Origin: Aurelia coerulea
Taxonomy: Eukaryota > Cnidaria > Scyphozoa > Semaeostomeae > Ulmaridae
NCBI GenBank assembly: GCA_039566865.1
Contig: CM076958.1
Location: 4,123,501-4,187,500 of the forward strand
Length of the DNA: 64,000 bases
Direction of reading: 5' to 3'
Position numbers and translations under genes: made by a program. Positions 20,291 to 32,600 of the stretch are shown one piece after another (within the stretch, counting starts at the first letter, position 1; each line of letters opens with the position of its first letter). Below the pieces are notes generated by a model, which had not been told where the DNA came from, ran no database searches, and saw nothing but the letters and a program-made list of their open reading frames with translations.

Positions 20291-21163
20291 GCCTTAGCCT
20301 GCCTTACCATTTCTGCATTTTAACCCCCGTTTTTGTGAAAGTGTTCATACTAATCCGCACAAAAACGGCAAAAAATTGAGATTTTTGAAATTGCTGATGA
20401 GTTTCAGAAAACCGGAATAATGTGAACGCACAAAAACAGATATCTTTGACTCCGTACAGTAAATCCCCGCATCTAAGAACCTACTTTTTTGAGAGCTAGG
20501 CTGAAATAGGTTCTTATTTTAAAGGTACTAAGCCAAATTTCAAGGTATAATGGTTCTTATTTGAAGAGTACCTTGCGTGGGCCATTTTAGAACCTTCGTC
20601 AATGATTTTCAGCCCTATTATTTGTTTTGGCAAGGTTATAATATACCTAATAACCAATGCTAAGCTTTCAAACAGCAGGGGAGGAGATTCAGAGGACGTG
20701 AAGTAATTTCGACATGACACGGGAAAGGAGACAAAGACGGAAAACACATTTGAACTGAATGTGCAGCTTTTAAGAATTAAAGAAAAGTTTTCGAGGAAGA
20801 TTCACATAAAATTCATTCAAAGTTTATTTCAAATTAGACGTCAGGCGAGATTTACGATAACGCAACATTATTCATGGAAAACACTTCGATTGCTTCTATT
20901 CGCAGGCATTTCCACCTGACTGGAGGCAGAATAGTCTAGATTCCATGAAAGTTTCCACTAGCAAACAAAAACTTATCTTCCTTCAAAGAAATGAAACAAC
21001 TACTTTTTAGATAAAAGCTTTGAATATTTTGACGCAATCTACTTTAAAAGACAATAAGAAGTGTGAACCCAATTGAATGAAATAAGCTTCCTTGTTTTAA
21101 TACATCTTAATTGTATTCCTTTGTATCATATCTTTTAATTTAATTGTATCATATCTTATCTAA

Positions 21164-21535
21164 CTTAGGGTTGGTCTCGGTAAATTAACTTTTCAAAAAT
21201 TCAAACGCAATTTCAAGGATACTTTAAACCCAATGTGCCCTACCAACGACTACTTCCATACCACTTTAGTACCACGTAGAGATCTTTTCGCAGGAGTTTC
21301 TGCTTTATTACGACCACTTGGCCATACCAATCTTTCAAACGAGTTTCTAATGCAGATTTTATTGTATGGTGATAAAGATTTTCCCGATGGTATCAATAAA
21401 GATATACTTCTGTTAACTCATGGTCGGTTTGATAAGAAATCTAAAACTCGGTTGCAAGTCATACAAACACCTCGCTCCCCCTTTAAAGTAAATGTTCTTT
21501 CTTTGTAATACGTTGTAAAAAGACAAAGATTCTAA
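21164..21535 (+). mobile_element. LINE ORF2 C-terminal fragment with internal deletion
   Basis: The plus strand encodes LRVGLGKLTFQKFKRNFKDT and then LNPMCPTND, the region before the C-terminal cysteine/histidine motif of CR1/Jockey-like elements. It then jumps to LVPRRDLFAGVSALLRPLG and LLYGDKDF, ending in a stop at 21508. The expected 'EdteHfLLxC' part is missing. Confidence 0.7.
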
Positions 21536-21537
21536 TT

Positions 21538-22835
21538 AGCTTACCAAGGCAGAAAACAGCTTGAAGGCAGGCACTCGGTCTGATGAGCAAGCTCACTCTT
21601 GAAAGAAAGGAGTCTTACGATGCCACAGTAAATTCTACACACTATCTGTAAAAAGACAAAGATTGCAATTAGCTTACCAAGGCAGAAAACTGCTTGAAGT
21701 CTGCCATTCAGTATGATAAGCAAGCTCACCCTTGAAAGAAAGCATTCTTACGATGCCGCAATAAATTCTGCTCACTATCTGCTGGTAAATATAGCTTTGG
21801 GGTCAGGGAGACTTATGGCTAGCTAATGGATCTTTAAATGTAGTTGTGTTGCATGATGAAAAATCACAAAAGATCTAGTCAGCTTACCAAGGCACAAAAC
21901 TGCTTGAAGACTGCCGCTTAGAATGATAAGCAAGCTCATCCTTGAAAGAAAGGAGTCTTACGATGCCACAACAAATTCTGCTCACTATCTGCTGGTAAAT
22001 ATAGCTTTGGGGTCAGGGAGACTTATGGCTAGCTAATGGATCTTTAAATGTAGTTGTGTTGTATGATGAAAAATCACAAAAGATCTAGTTAGCTTACCAA
22101 GGCAGAAAACTGCTTGAAGGCTGCCACTCAGAATGATAAAAAAACTCACCCTTGAAAGAAAGGAGTCTTACGATGCCACAACAAATTCTGCTCACTATCT
22201 TCTGGTAAATATAGTTCTGGGGTCAGGGAGACTTATGGCTAGCTAATGGATCTTTAAATGTAGTTGTGTTGTATGATGAAAAACCACAAAAGATCTAGTC
22301 AGCTTACCAAGGCAGAAAATTGCTTGAAGGCTGCCACTCAGAATGATAAGAAACTCACCCTTGAAAGGAAGGAGTCTTACGATGCCACAACAAATTCTGC
22401 TCACTATCCTCTGGTAAATATAGTTTGGGGTCAGGGAGACTTGTGGCTAGCTAATGGATCTTTAAATGTAGTCGTGTTGTATGATGAAAAACCACAAAAC
22501 GATCTAGTTAGCTTACCACGGCAGAAAACTGCTTGAAGGCTGCCACTCAGAATGATAAGAAACTCACCCTTGAAAGAAAGGAGTCTTACGATGCCACAAC
22601 AAATTCTGCTCACTATCTGCTGGTAAATATAGCTTTGAGGTCAGGGAGACTTATGGCTAGCTAATGGATTTTTAAATGTAGTTGTGTTGTATGATGAAAA
22701 CCACAAAAGATCTAGTCAGCTTACCAAGGCAGAAATATGCTTGAAGGCTGCCACTCAGAATGATAAGAAACTCACCCTTGAAAGAAAGGACCCTCAATGC
22801 TACAACAAAATCTGCACACTATCCGCTGGTTAAAA
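21538..22835. repeat. Tandem repeat, ~210-bp unit, about six copies
   Basis: Units restart with 'agcttaccaaggcagaaaac' near 21538, 21674, 21880, 22090, 22302, 22510 and 22719. Each continues through 'ctcacccttgaaagaaagga', 'ggggtcagggagactta' and 'gtagttgtgttgtatgatg'. The first unit is only ~136 bp. Identity between neighbours is high; small ORFs inside are not genes. Confidence 0.85.
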
Positions 22836-23672
22836 TAGTTCGCTTGACATGGGAAATTTCATCAATTCCCGCTGACTTCATACGAATTTATCTGTATGAA
22901 TTTGAATTAAATCGCAAACGATTATATTGGTTTTGGTAATTATTTTCAACAAATAGAGACCTGTACGTAGCAGGTACCGCGTAAATGAAGCCATTTTCTT
23001 TAGAAATGGATTATTTGAATACGAATACAACTCTATTCAATCACTCTAACGCACATCTGAGAACTTCTCCAAGGCCTGCTAAGTGGTACATGGCAACTCT
23101 AGACCGCAGAAAAACAGGTCATGCTGTTTTCGTGCTATAATAAACACAACTTAAAGGCTCTTTATTTTTTTGAATTGCCTAATCAAGTATCTTAACTGCG
23201 GTACTTACTGCCCTCAATCTTTCGTATCTACATCCACTGAGTTGCATTGATGTAGCTTCTCTCTTTAGATTCCTTGTTTCTTCTCCCTCTTCCCTCCTAT
23301 CGTCTTTATTCTTCTTGTTCTGAATTTTTACATCAAAGTTCGTCCTTAACAACTTAAAAAGCTGTGCTCCGCATGAACCTAAGGGAAGCCCAGCGTTTAG
23401 GGAGGCTCGTCATCGATTTTTTCCTAATAAGATGGTTTCAGTGAGCTAAAAATGCCCAAAGGGAGCCTGAAATGCGACAAATTTCCCGAGATTAGACGGG
23501 CTGCACCCCCCCCCCTAGCCCACTGCTTCTTACGCATATGGTGCTTGGGATTATCCCGATATTTTATCAAAATTGTCGAAAATGGGAATAGAAAATTGGT
23601 CTTAGAAAAATTTTCATTTTGCATCTAAAGCAATATCAGCAAATTAATGCTACGCTTACTCATAGTGACTAC
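22836..23672. other. Region without recognisable genes
   Basis: No exon with convincing splice sites and no repeat shared with the rest of the window was seen. A run of C residues lies near 23505. Confidence 0.5.
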
Positions 23673-24248
23673 CAGGTGAGTAAAAAAAAGAATCCCCGCT
23701 TGATAGGCCACTGCTGCTCCCGGAATATCAAGGAATAATATTGAAAACTGTCTTGTTCTATTATTAATATGTTCAATTAGGCTCAGTAATTTACCCGACT
23801 TTAATCAGCCATTCCTTCCCGTGGATATGGGAGATTTTTGGCAGAAAGTTCCTTCCAAAACCTGCAAAAACGAGCGAAAACAAATCTTCCTTGGTTTTAC
23901 TTCCTAAAAATGATGACACTCATGTATTTTGTCCTCTTGAGAGAATGAAATCCCCTTGAATAGGTTATTGATACCAAGGGGAAGACTTGCTCATCCTCTC
24001 AAGATTGCTGTAAGGCCCGTGTAAAGCAGAATTGTTAGGGAACTTTAGGCATGTTTTTAAGGTTTCCTGAAGAGGCTTTCTCCAGAAAATCCCTCATAAT
24101 TTCAGAACGGAGTGGCCGATTTCAGTTAGGTAAATTTCAAAATGGATTTGGACATGTCTACCATTAAATTATCTATTTGCCGACATCATCGTCTTAATAT
24201 CCAGGGAGCCGTGACGTTTCAAACGGGGATTCTTTTTATTGACTCACC
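23673..24248. mobile_element. Complete GGTGAGT-family MITE, ~575 bp
   Basis: The left end 'ggtgagtaaaaaaaagaatc' with 'cttgataggccactgctgct' is mirrored at the right by 'aaacggggattctttttatt' and 'gactcacc'. The only copy in the window with both arms. Confidence 0.75.
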
Positions 24249-24869
24249 GAATCATACTAAAAATTACCAAGCATGGAAGCGAAATTCTTATATCATCCAG
24301 CATTGTTTCCCTATCACTTCCCATGAGGGAAATGAACATTTCCATTTTCCTTTAAGTTTTCCACAGAAACTTGTCCGTTCTGTCCGTTTACTATATATTT
24401 CCACGGAGAAACTACGGAGAAATTATGGTATTTTCTTCTGTAATGGCTTACGACTTTGAGCTAATCTGAGCCGGAGCCTTGATATTAAACATAAAATACA
24501 CAACGTTCATAATTGTTGACTGTTATTGCAAACTTTCAAAATGCAAGAACGACTCATCTGAAAAATCGTCCCAGAAATTTCAGATATTTTCTATGTCTAC
24601 ATTACAAGACACAACATTTGAAACTTAAAAATAATAATAAAAGTTGTTTGTTTGCACGTGCGGCTACAATAATTGACAAATACACAAAATATCTTTAAAT
24701 GAATGAATAGCCTAGAGCGTAATTTGCTTTTAGTATTTTCTTCTCGTACTGTAAATCTTCTTCATCAGAGTTGCAAAGTTTATCACTCAAAGAATGATTC
24801 TGGATTCAGGAAAACAATATTCTGTTTGAAATCTAGCTGAACAGAAGGACAGTTTTCCTTAACTTCAGA

Positions 24870-25230
24870 ATTATTTCTGGCAGAAATTGGCCACCTGTTG
24901 TAACTTTATAGGGGATTTTCTTGAGAAGATCGCTTTCAAAATCCTTGAAAAATGGCCTAAAACCACAATCAAATTTCCCTCTAATTTTTCTGCCTTACAT
25001 CAATGGCTTGCAGCGCTTTGGCAGGTGATATTTTTATGGGGGAAGATAACTACCATTGTAACAAAATTGCAAAGGAGGATTTCATCCTCTCAAGAGGGCA
25101 ATACTTAAGCTAACATATTTACAGTAGGTTGTCATTCATTGCTGTGAGGCAGGAAAACCAGTGAAATTTGTTGACAATGGTAGATGTTTCAGGGATTTTT
25201 TGAAGAACACTTCTCCAGAAAATCTTCCAT
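24870..25230. repeat. Diverged GGTGAGT-family MITE pieces
   Basis: 'gattttcttgagaagatcgc', 'cctaaaaccacaatcaaatt' and a second block at 25140-25230 resemble family arms. Between 24250 and 24870 no gene or repeat was recognised. Confidence 0.4.
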
Positions 25231-25402
25231 TAGTTCAGTTCAGGAAAGAAAGACCTGCCCTGCATTAAAGGGAATAGACTTGGCTATATTGACTAGCTGC
25301 TATAAATGGGCTAAAGAAACACCCGCAAACCCATCGTTTCTTTTGCTACACAATGAAAAGCATGTGTCAGAGTTGTCAAATACAATTAGATTGTATTCTT
25401 AA

Positions 25403-25697
25403 AGGGGCTGGGTCACGTAAAGTAAACAAACCTCTTTCGAAACGACGATTTTGCAGTTTTTTTGACAGGCCATATCAGACAGATTTTCCAATATTTTTCT
25501 CAAAATGAAAGTGCTATTTTGAAGGTGAACTCTTGAACCTCAGAAAGAAACAAACGAAACAACCATATGTTCTAAGATTGCAAAGATATTGATGGATTGC
25601 TAGTAGTAACTGTATTATGGATTCACCCCATCCACCAAAATTAACATATAGATCATAGAGATAAGAGATTTGTTTACGGTTACGTGGCCCAGCCCCT
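25403..25697. mobile_element. 295-bp MITE flanked by TTAA
   Basis: The ends aggggctgggtcacgtaa and ttacgtggcccagcccct are inverse. TTAA lies directly outside both ends (25399-25402 and 25698-25701). TTAA duplications are typical of piggyBac-type transposition. A shorter TTAA-flanked relative lies at 37685. Confidence 0.8.
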
Positions 25698-26032
25698 TTA
25701 ACTTGGCCCAGCCCATGCCAGCTTTTAACTATGTTGATTCCCTTTAAGCCAGCTTATTTCAATGTATGGCAGTTTTTCAAATATCATGCATTTTTTCTAA
25801 TCACCCTGTATAATTGATCAGAATTATAGAGCACGGTCAAATTATAGCTTTCGCGGGGCAACAATGACATAACAATGTTCTTCAGTTATTCAAGCTGTAC
25901 CAGAAGTCGTCTGTCTGATGGGCATGAAGCAATCAAACTAACTCTACACTAAAGTCGTTTTCATGACCATTCCACATTGTCTTTGAACTCCAAAACTCTA
26001 GTTTGTATACAAGCAGCTCTGTTGGTCATCCA

Positions 26033-26038
26033 TTTAAT
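26033..26038 (-). terminator. Likely polyadenylation signal of the microprotein gene
   Basis: ATTAAA on the minus strand about 80 nt downstream of the TGA at 26117. A common variant hexamer at a plausible distance. Confidence 0.4.
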
Positions 26039-26116
26039 TCCATCCAGCAGCAGAACTGCTTCAGCATAAAAACTAAAAAATGTACAAACCATTGTGCTGC
26101 ATTTTCTAATAATTTG

Positions 26117-29100
26117 TCATAACCTCTCTTCGGTCGTTTCTTTTGCTTGAAGCTTCATTTTTGCAACCCTTCGTCTGTCAATATCTTTCTTTGCTAAGAT
26201 GAAACAACTGATTCCTCCAACAACTGCTAGCACCCTACAAGCAGGAAACAAATAAAAAGGTTTTGTGCACTGGCGTCGTGGGAGCATAATTTCTGGTGGC
26301 GAAGAACTTTCCGACAAGGAGACATTCTCCGACAAAAATTAAGCGGGAATATAATGTATAGAAAGTGGCAAAATTTCTCAAATGTGGCCATATCAAGGTT
26401 CCACAATCCCGAATAATTTTGAGATGTGACAGTGGCGGATTTAGGGGGGGCAAGTGGGGGCAATTGCCCCCCCTTCACGATGAAAACTCAGCTTGGCGCC
26501 CCTCTTTTGGCGAGAAAAGCGCCCCTCTTCCTGACTCTAACGCATAATTTTTCAACTGTTTCGATTTAAATATGGGGGAAACATATAAATCAAGGCGTTA
26601 TTTAGCAGTAAATCAAAGAATTTTCTTTGAAAAGCGTCCAAAAAATTTTCGCGCGCCTTCGGCGCGCTCAATTTCTATTTATTTGGCGCCCACTTTGCAA
26701 GTTGCCCCCCCTTCAACTTCGGGCTGGATCCGCCCCTGGTTGAGATGTGATTCGCTTTAGAGGTGAGGCTAATGCTAGGGGTTTATGGAGGTGACCACGC
26801 CCCTTAGATTATTGGAAAACGCCCCTATTTGGAAGAATTTCCTATTTGCTTTTCCTAGGAAATTTAAAAAATAGGACTTCAAAATCATTTTAAAATAGAT
26901 CGTTTTCAAATTTTAGATAAAAACACGATAGCTTGATAGCCCAATAACATCCTCCAGCATAAAGAAGTATAAATCTTCATTTGTGTAAGGAAGTTTCACA
27001 GAAACAAAAATTAACTCGCGTCTTAGTAATCATTTCCATCGTCCTCAACAAAAATCACTTGTGGAAATTTCTGATGAGGAATCCCTTGAAAGCTTAGCAC
27101 GATCTATAAACGTATGACATTTTCTAAGTATGAAACAAGCAAAATAAACTGTAACTTCATCGTTTTTATGTACGCAGCAAAATAAGTACATAAAGGAGTG
27201 AGGTGGTGTAACGCACCCACTCAGTCAATCACTAACAAACCAAGAACGCTTTTCTTTGAACTACAAATGAATGTAAAGAATGCCCAAAAATGCAACTTGT
27301 TGCAAACTGCTGAATTATTGCTGACCTTTGAGGCATCGCAGAAGTTACTGGAACACAAATTTTGAATGAGTTAAGAATGCCAAGGATGCAATCAGTTGCC
27401 ACCTGCCGACGTATTGCTGCGACATCACATCACCGCAGTTACAAAAATGTTTTTTTTACACACCACCAAGCAAATAAACCATTTACAATAATTATTTTTG
27501 ATTTGTATCCAATTCGACCGCAGAAGCTAATCATTATGGATTTAACTGCAATTCATGTACAAACGGCCCGTTAATTATATTTCAATTTAGTCATCAAACT
27601 GTGTGTAAAATGTCAGAATTTTTGCGAAAAAAGTTCAACAATTTTTTGACCAAAAATATTTTGTCCGAGATTTGTATGTCCGAAACTTTTTGTGCCTAAT
27701 GTACCTACTTTTTCCAATAGTAAACACACTCTTCATCAGAAAACCCACATTTTTGGTGGGAAAGGTAGTTCTTTTTACGGATAAACAAATGAGACCTAAT
27801 TTTTTGCCAAAAAACTTACTTATTTATCAGTAAAAGCCAAGTTTTCTATTTGAAAAAGTGATGTTTTCTATGTACATTTCGCTTGCCATAAAGGAACAAA
27901 GAAAGGAAAATGGTTTCATTCAACTTTGAATTTTTCTGAAAAGAATGGAAAACTGACAAATTTTCTGACAATATGTTCACAGAGGGGCCATGGCCCCCTG
28001 GCCCTCCTGGCCACAATGCCATTGTTTTTGTGGGATATTGAGCTTGAAAATTGAGTCGAGTTACAGAACCACTTTTTGTGAACCAAAAAAAGAATTTTGC
28101 TTGCAAAGTACACCAAGAAAAATATACATTTTCTTACAGGCCATGATAAATCTTAGACAGGACCAATTTTGACAATTTTTTACTTGATCTTTAGCTACAG
28201 TTTCCTTTCTCGCGTTTTTTCGTCGTTCCAGCACCTTTGAGGGGACCATTATGGAATTAAGGTCATCTTGACCCAGGGTGGAATCCATGCAGCCTACGCC
28301 GGAGATCTCCGGCGTGGAGTCATGATAATCTATTGTTCTTCTGTGCTCTTCCATTGTTTTGGCAAAAATCTCAGGCGTGGACTTTGCATGGTTTCCACCA
28401 AGGATCTTGACCTTTGCTGTCCCTGCCACTGTGATTAGGGGTGTTTTTCTGAAGAGAAAATTTTCCATGGTGATATGGGGATCTAGAAATTGATTAGTTA
28501 CGTTCTCACGCAAAATTTGATTCCTGATTCAACTGATTTTGAACTTACTGGTTCAGTAATTATACTATATACTAGTCTACTCTTTGTTTAATATAGCTCA
28601 GTAACACTGATGCATTCTCCATGAAAATATTGGTACAATGTTAAAGGTGCGTCTGCTAAAAAGCGCAAGCAAACTAGCAAAATTTTGTTCTGAACAGCCC
28701 ACGTTTCAAAACGTGAGTGTTTAGAAAAAAGGCCCTCCCCTCCTCATCCATTATGGACATTTAGGCTGACAATGAAAATGATGTGTGGCCGAAAAAATCA
28801 ATTGCCATGGGCACCAAGCACTTGCATATTTCATCGTTTTTAACAAGGTGTTGTGGTGCAGTGGTGTAATCCACTGACTTTGCAGCCAGAACAGTCAGGC
28901 GGACAGGGTTCGATACCTGGTTTAGAGCCCCACCCCCAGGGCGGACATAGGTACGCATACAGGGGGGTCAGTCCGAGAAATTTTCAGGAAACCCAAAAAT
29001 ATCAGTTTAGCTTCATTAAAACCCAAAAATATCAGCTCATTTTATACCTTGACATCTATAAACGAACATAAAACATCCTGAAACAATGCAAAATGATGCC

Positions 29101-29435
29101 TACCCAGAAATATCATTTTGGATTGCCCAAAAATATCAAAAACATATTTCAGTTTAAGAACCCAGAAATATCATTTTGACAATATTTGATGCCCAAATAT
29201 ATCGGACTTACCTCCCCGTATGTGCATGTGCTGAGTGCCCCCTGGGGCCCCCCCACTTGAGCGTCATGACAAGACAAGGAAGGGGTCGCGGAGGTCGCGG
29301 ACTCGATGGATATGGATTAGGCCTATTCTACTTCTGCGATCCCAGCGCTTGGCGCTAAAAACCGCAACTTCACCTTCATTTCCCTAAAAGAACTTACCAA
29401 GATGTACCAACACTTCGCAACCCAAGCACCGGCAT
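26117..29435 (-). CDS. 51-residue single-pass membrane microprotein, two exons
   Basis: Exon 1 (29435-29398) starts MPVLGLRSVGTS and ends with TG before donor GTAAGT. Exon 2 (26234-26117) follows acceptor 'ctgcttgtag', and its first G completes a Trp codon. The frame then stays open to TGA. The protein has a short basic N-terminus, one hydrophobic helix (WVLAVVGGISCFILA) and a charged tail (KKDIDRRRVAKMKLQAKE). This layout is common in small proteins of the mitochondrial inner membrane; location and role are inferred, and I cannot name the family. The phase match across a 3.2-kb intron, the membrane-protein look and the head-to-head neighbour support a real gene. The intron holds a hAT MITE (26430) and a SINE whose 3' end lies about 20 nt from the donor. 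Confidence 0.65.
26430..26740. mobile_element. 311-bp non-autonomous hAT MITE with target duplication
   Basis: It starts cagtggcggatttagg and ends ggatccgcccctggt. It is flanked by TGAGATGTGA at 26420-26429 and 26741-26750. The first ten bases of the terminus match those of the hAT element at 5214, whose transposase could act on it. Inner C/G runs mirror each other. Confidence 0.85.
26760..28050. other. Intron stretch without recognisable features
   Basis: Lies inside the microprotein gene's intron. AT-rich, with several short ORFs lacking coding character. Nothing else is supported. Confidence 0.5.
28060..28515. repeat. Diverged TIR-element copy with open frame on the minus strand
   Basis: 'ggccatgataaatcttagac' and 'aggaccaattttgac' resemble the arm of the element at 34123. 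The adjoining minus-strand open frame (28513-28190) has an ordinary composition but no recognisable domain or splice context. It includes a perfect 20-bp palindrome ACGCCGGAGATCTCCGGCGT (28296-28315). Probably the interior of a DNA transposon. Confidence 0.35.
28851..29377 (+). mobile_element. tRNA-derived SINE interrupted by a MITE
   Basis: The 5' part (28851-28937) reads 'ttgtggtgcagtggtgtaat' (A box) and 'gggttcgatacctgg' (B box). The 3' part (29240-29377) runs 'cacttgagcgtcatgac' to 'cagcgcttggcgctaaaaac'. The copy at 62161 lacks the intervening ~300 bp. The 3' end lies about 20 nt from the splice donor of the microprotein gene. Confidence 0.75.
28938..29239. mobile_element. ~300-bp MITE inserted in a SINE
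   Basis: The imperfect inverted ends 'cccagggcggacataggtac' ... 'ggggggtcagtccga' are mirrored by 'ggacttacctccccgtatgt' ... 'ccccctgggg'. The interior has repeated 'cccaaaaatatca' units. The SINE context gives exact borders within a C-rich run. Confidence 0.65.
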
Positions 29436-29680
29436 CTCCAGTTACTTGAGCAGTAATTTGTTTACTACTTTGAAACAAAACGAAGCACTGTCCCCAGAAT
29501 TTTAACATAAATGTTTTGAATTAGCCTCGTTGTCATAATCTCTATCATTTTGGATAAGCCTCGAGTCGATTCGATCTCCAAAGCGGGAAGTTTTGTTTTG
29601 TTTCCTTTTGACAGTTGTGATCTTGGCAGTTGTGCCGGAAGACGATCGCAAGTGACAACAAATGACTGAAAGTGGTTAAT
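29436..29680. promoter_or_regulatory. Presumed bidirectional promoter
   Basis: About 245 bp separate two divergent start codons (29435 minus, 29681 plus). It contains an ETS-type site CCGGAAG at 29635-29641 and a similar GCGGGAAG at 29583; no TATA box is obvious. ETS sites are frequent in bidirectional promoters of housekeeping and mitochondrial genes. Function is inferred. Confidence 0.45.
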
Positions 29681-32600
29681 ATGAATCCATGGGAATACAG
29701 TATGCTTTGTGTTAAGTGCCAAAGTATCCAGCAAGCTCTAGCAGAAATTGCTGAGGTGGAACCAAGGTATGAATGAGCGATCTTGCGTGGGCCTTTTAAA
29801 AATCCACAGTTTGGCGGTAAAATGGGGATTGATTGTAAGATACTTAACAATACCTAAAAACTGGAGAGGAAACCCCAGACACAGCTTTCTGTGTAACAGG
29901 GATGGGCCTTGCCACCACACAAAAGGGACAGCAAGACTCGAATAATTAATATTCACAACCAGGGAGCGTCCTTTTTTGACATAAGTGGGGAATGAAAGGG
30001 GATATGAACTTTTTTATAGGACCTATTTGATTTTTGATTTGATGTAAATTCACGTGGTTTTCATGCTGGTACTTCGTGAACAAAAGTAAAAGGCCATCTT
30101 CAATCCAAAATTTACATTTTGAAACTCATCACATTGCAGTTTTGAAGGGTACAGTAAATCCGCTTTATAAAATTGAAACTGAGCATTGATATTATTTGGT
30201 CTTTGAAATCCCATTGCAATTCGATCATCGATCAATTCAATAAATGACATTATTTAGGACCAAACATTGTCATCGTTTGGTTGGCAGCTCTAATGTTCGA
30301 TTTTGAATTAATATTTTCGTTTCATTGTGATAAGCCAAATATCTCCCATGCAGCTATTTAAATAACTGAATATTGGTAGAAAGTTGTACGAATAACTGTA
30401 TAAGAGAAGTTCGGATGCAAAAAAGACAAGATATTTAGCACACTATATATCTTGCCTTTTTTGCATCCAAACTTCTCTTATACAGTTAAATAACTGAATG
30501 TTCACTATTTGGTGGTATCAAACAAGCCCTCCAAAAATTGTGATGGGAAATGGCCCAACTGGTCCACACCCTTTACTGGTAGCAAGCATACAGAACACTT
30601 TTTGTTGCTCTACCCTTCCCTTGAAGTACTACATAGAGAGTAGGCCTCATTGAAAATATTCTGTGCCTGCAAGCAAACAGTTGTGAGAAATGTGCCTACA
30701 ATAAAAACCCTCTTAGTACAATTAAGACCCCGTTTACACTATGCCAGTACGAAATGAATACGGCATGAAACTGTGCCGTATTGGCCTCCCGTTTACACTA
30801 TGCCGGCATAGTTTTCACTTGAATACGGCACGAAATGAATACGGCATGCTAACTGGCTTCGTCGCTCTACCGGCATAGTGTAAACGGCGAATACAGCATC
30901 ATTTCATGTCGGATTCACATCAAGGCAATAATCTGGCAAATGAGAGCATGCGCCTTGACAAATCCTCGCTCTGCGCATGGTCAAAACCTATCGTATTCAT
31001 TTCGTGCTGGTATAGTGTAAACGGCGATTCCGTTTTGACAGAAAAACGAATATGGCACAGTTTCATGCCATATTCATTTCGTACCGGCATAGTGTAAACG
31101 GGGTCTACAGGCCTGGCCGTTTAAGGCGGGCGATCGCCCGCACCCGCCTCCACGCCCGCCTCGGGTTGGTGAGGTGAGCGATTCATCGCTCGCCTCAATG
31201 TCAGTTCGCACATGAACCGCCCGCCTCAATGTCATTCACTCATTCATGTATTCATCACCTCTTGAAGTAAAACTAAACTATTGATAGGAAATTAATCCTT
31301 ATAGTTTGACCTCAAAATAAACTTCATCACCTTTTAATCTCTCAGGAAGTCATCTCCTCCTGCAAAATCGTTAACTACTTCCAAGTCAAAACTTACTGTT
31401 CAAAACTTTGTTGGTGAAAGTGTGGTTGATTTGCGACTATATAAACTATGGCTTCATTTCTGTCGGAGAATCGCCTTCTCGTTTTGCAAAGTTAGCTGTT
31501 GTAAGGCCAATAGTGCATTCCTCGTTTATTCAACTACTTTTATTGAGGATTTTCGGGAGACTGAAAATCGCCCGCCTGACTTTACCGAGGAGAGCGATGT
31601 ATCGCTCGCCTGCTAAAATGCTCACGGCCAGGCCTGGGTCTAAGATGCCAGCAAATGATGTGTCACAATGTTTTGCACCTGTGAGCAGTGCTTGTGCGCT
31701 CACACAAATTAATGAGGTCTGCATAGAGATCTTCTCGCCAGAGTTTTTGTTTCATTATGACCATTATTTGCATACCAATCTCCCAAATGGAGGATCAGGC
31801 AAGCGCCAACAATCATTGTGTAAACTTCATGTTGATATTATTTGACATTCCATTTTAATATTATTTGACAATCCAAGTTAAGGTTCAGCTTCGCAGGAAG
31901 TCTGTTTCTCTGGAAGGAACGAAGGGGCTGGGAGGGAAGAGAGAAAGTGGAATAAAAGGAAGGAAAAGAAATAAAACGATGAAGGGAGGAATGAAGAAAT
32001 GAAAGGAAAAAGGCTGTAAAAAAGGATGGAAAGAAAAAGGATGGAAATAAAAAGTAGAGGAGGAAGGAAGGATGGAAGGAAGATTGGATGACAAAGAAAG
32101 CAAAAATTGAAAATATGAAGAGGGACTAAAGGAAGGAAAGAATAGAAGAAAATCAATGTTTGGATTATACTCTTTTCATTTACAGTTTTGTGATCCAAGG
32201 AAGCTTTAAAAGTAATTTCATTTCCTAGTGGATTATCGACTACAATGAAATCTTGGACTACAGAAAATTGATAAAACAATGGAAGGAAGAATTCGCGGAA
32301 GAATTCTGGTCTGATGTTCCTTCGCAGGAAGGCAAATATTTTTTCCACCACTGTTCATGTTCTTTACAAGTCCAGGTGATGATTAAAGACATTCTCAAGT
32401 GTGAAAAAAGAAATTATTAATTAGTTAAGACACAAATATGTTTTATTCGAACCTTTTCAACCAACTTGGTTGATCATCTCAGTGAATCTAAACAATAATG
32501 AGTTTGCAATTTATACCGAGAAACAAACAAACTATGGTCCCCGATGGCATATGGACTACTTTTTACTGTATTTTAAAAACATCTTCATTAACTCCTAAGT

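Noticed and set aside
21538..22835. CRISPR-like array (regular repeats)
   Set aside because: The whole ~210-bp unit repeats in tandem, with no unique spacers, in an animal genome.
28853..28940. Functional tRNA gene
   Set aside because: A and B boxes are present, but the cloverleaf is poor and the sequence is shared with two other dispersed copies with SINE 3' parts.
31878..32351. 157-codon open frame on the minus strand
   Set aside because: It is a by-product of the polypurine tract: the residues are almost only F, L, S and P, with no domain.
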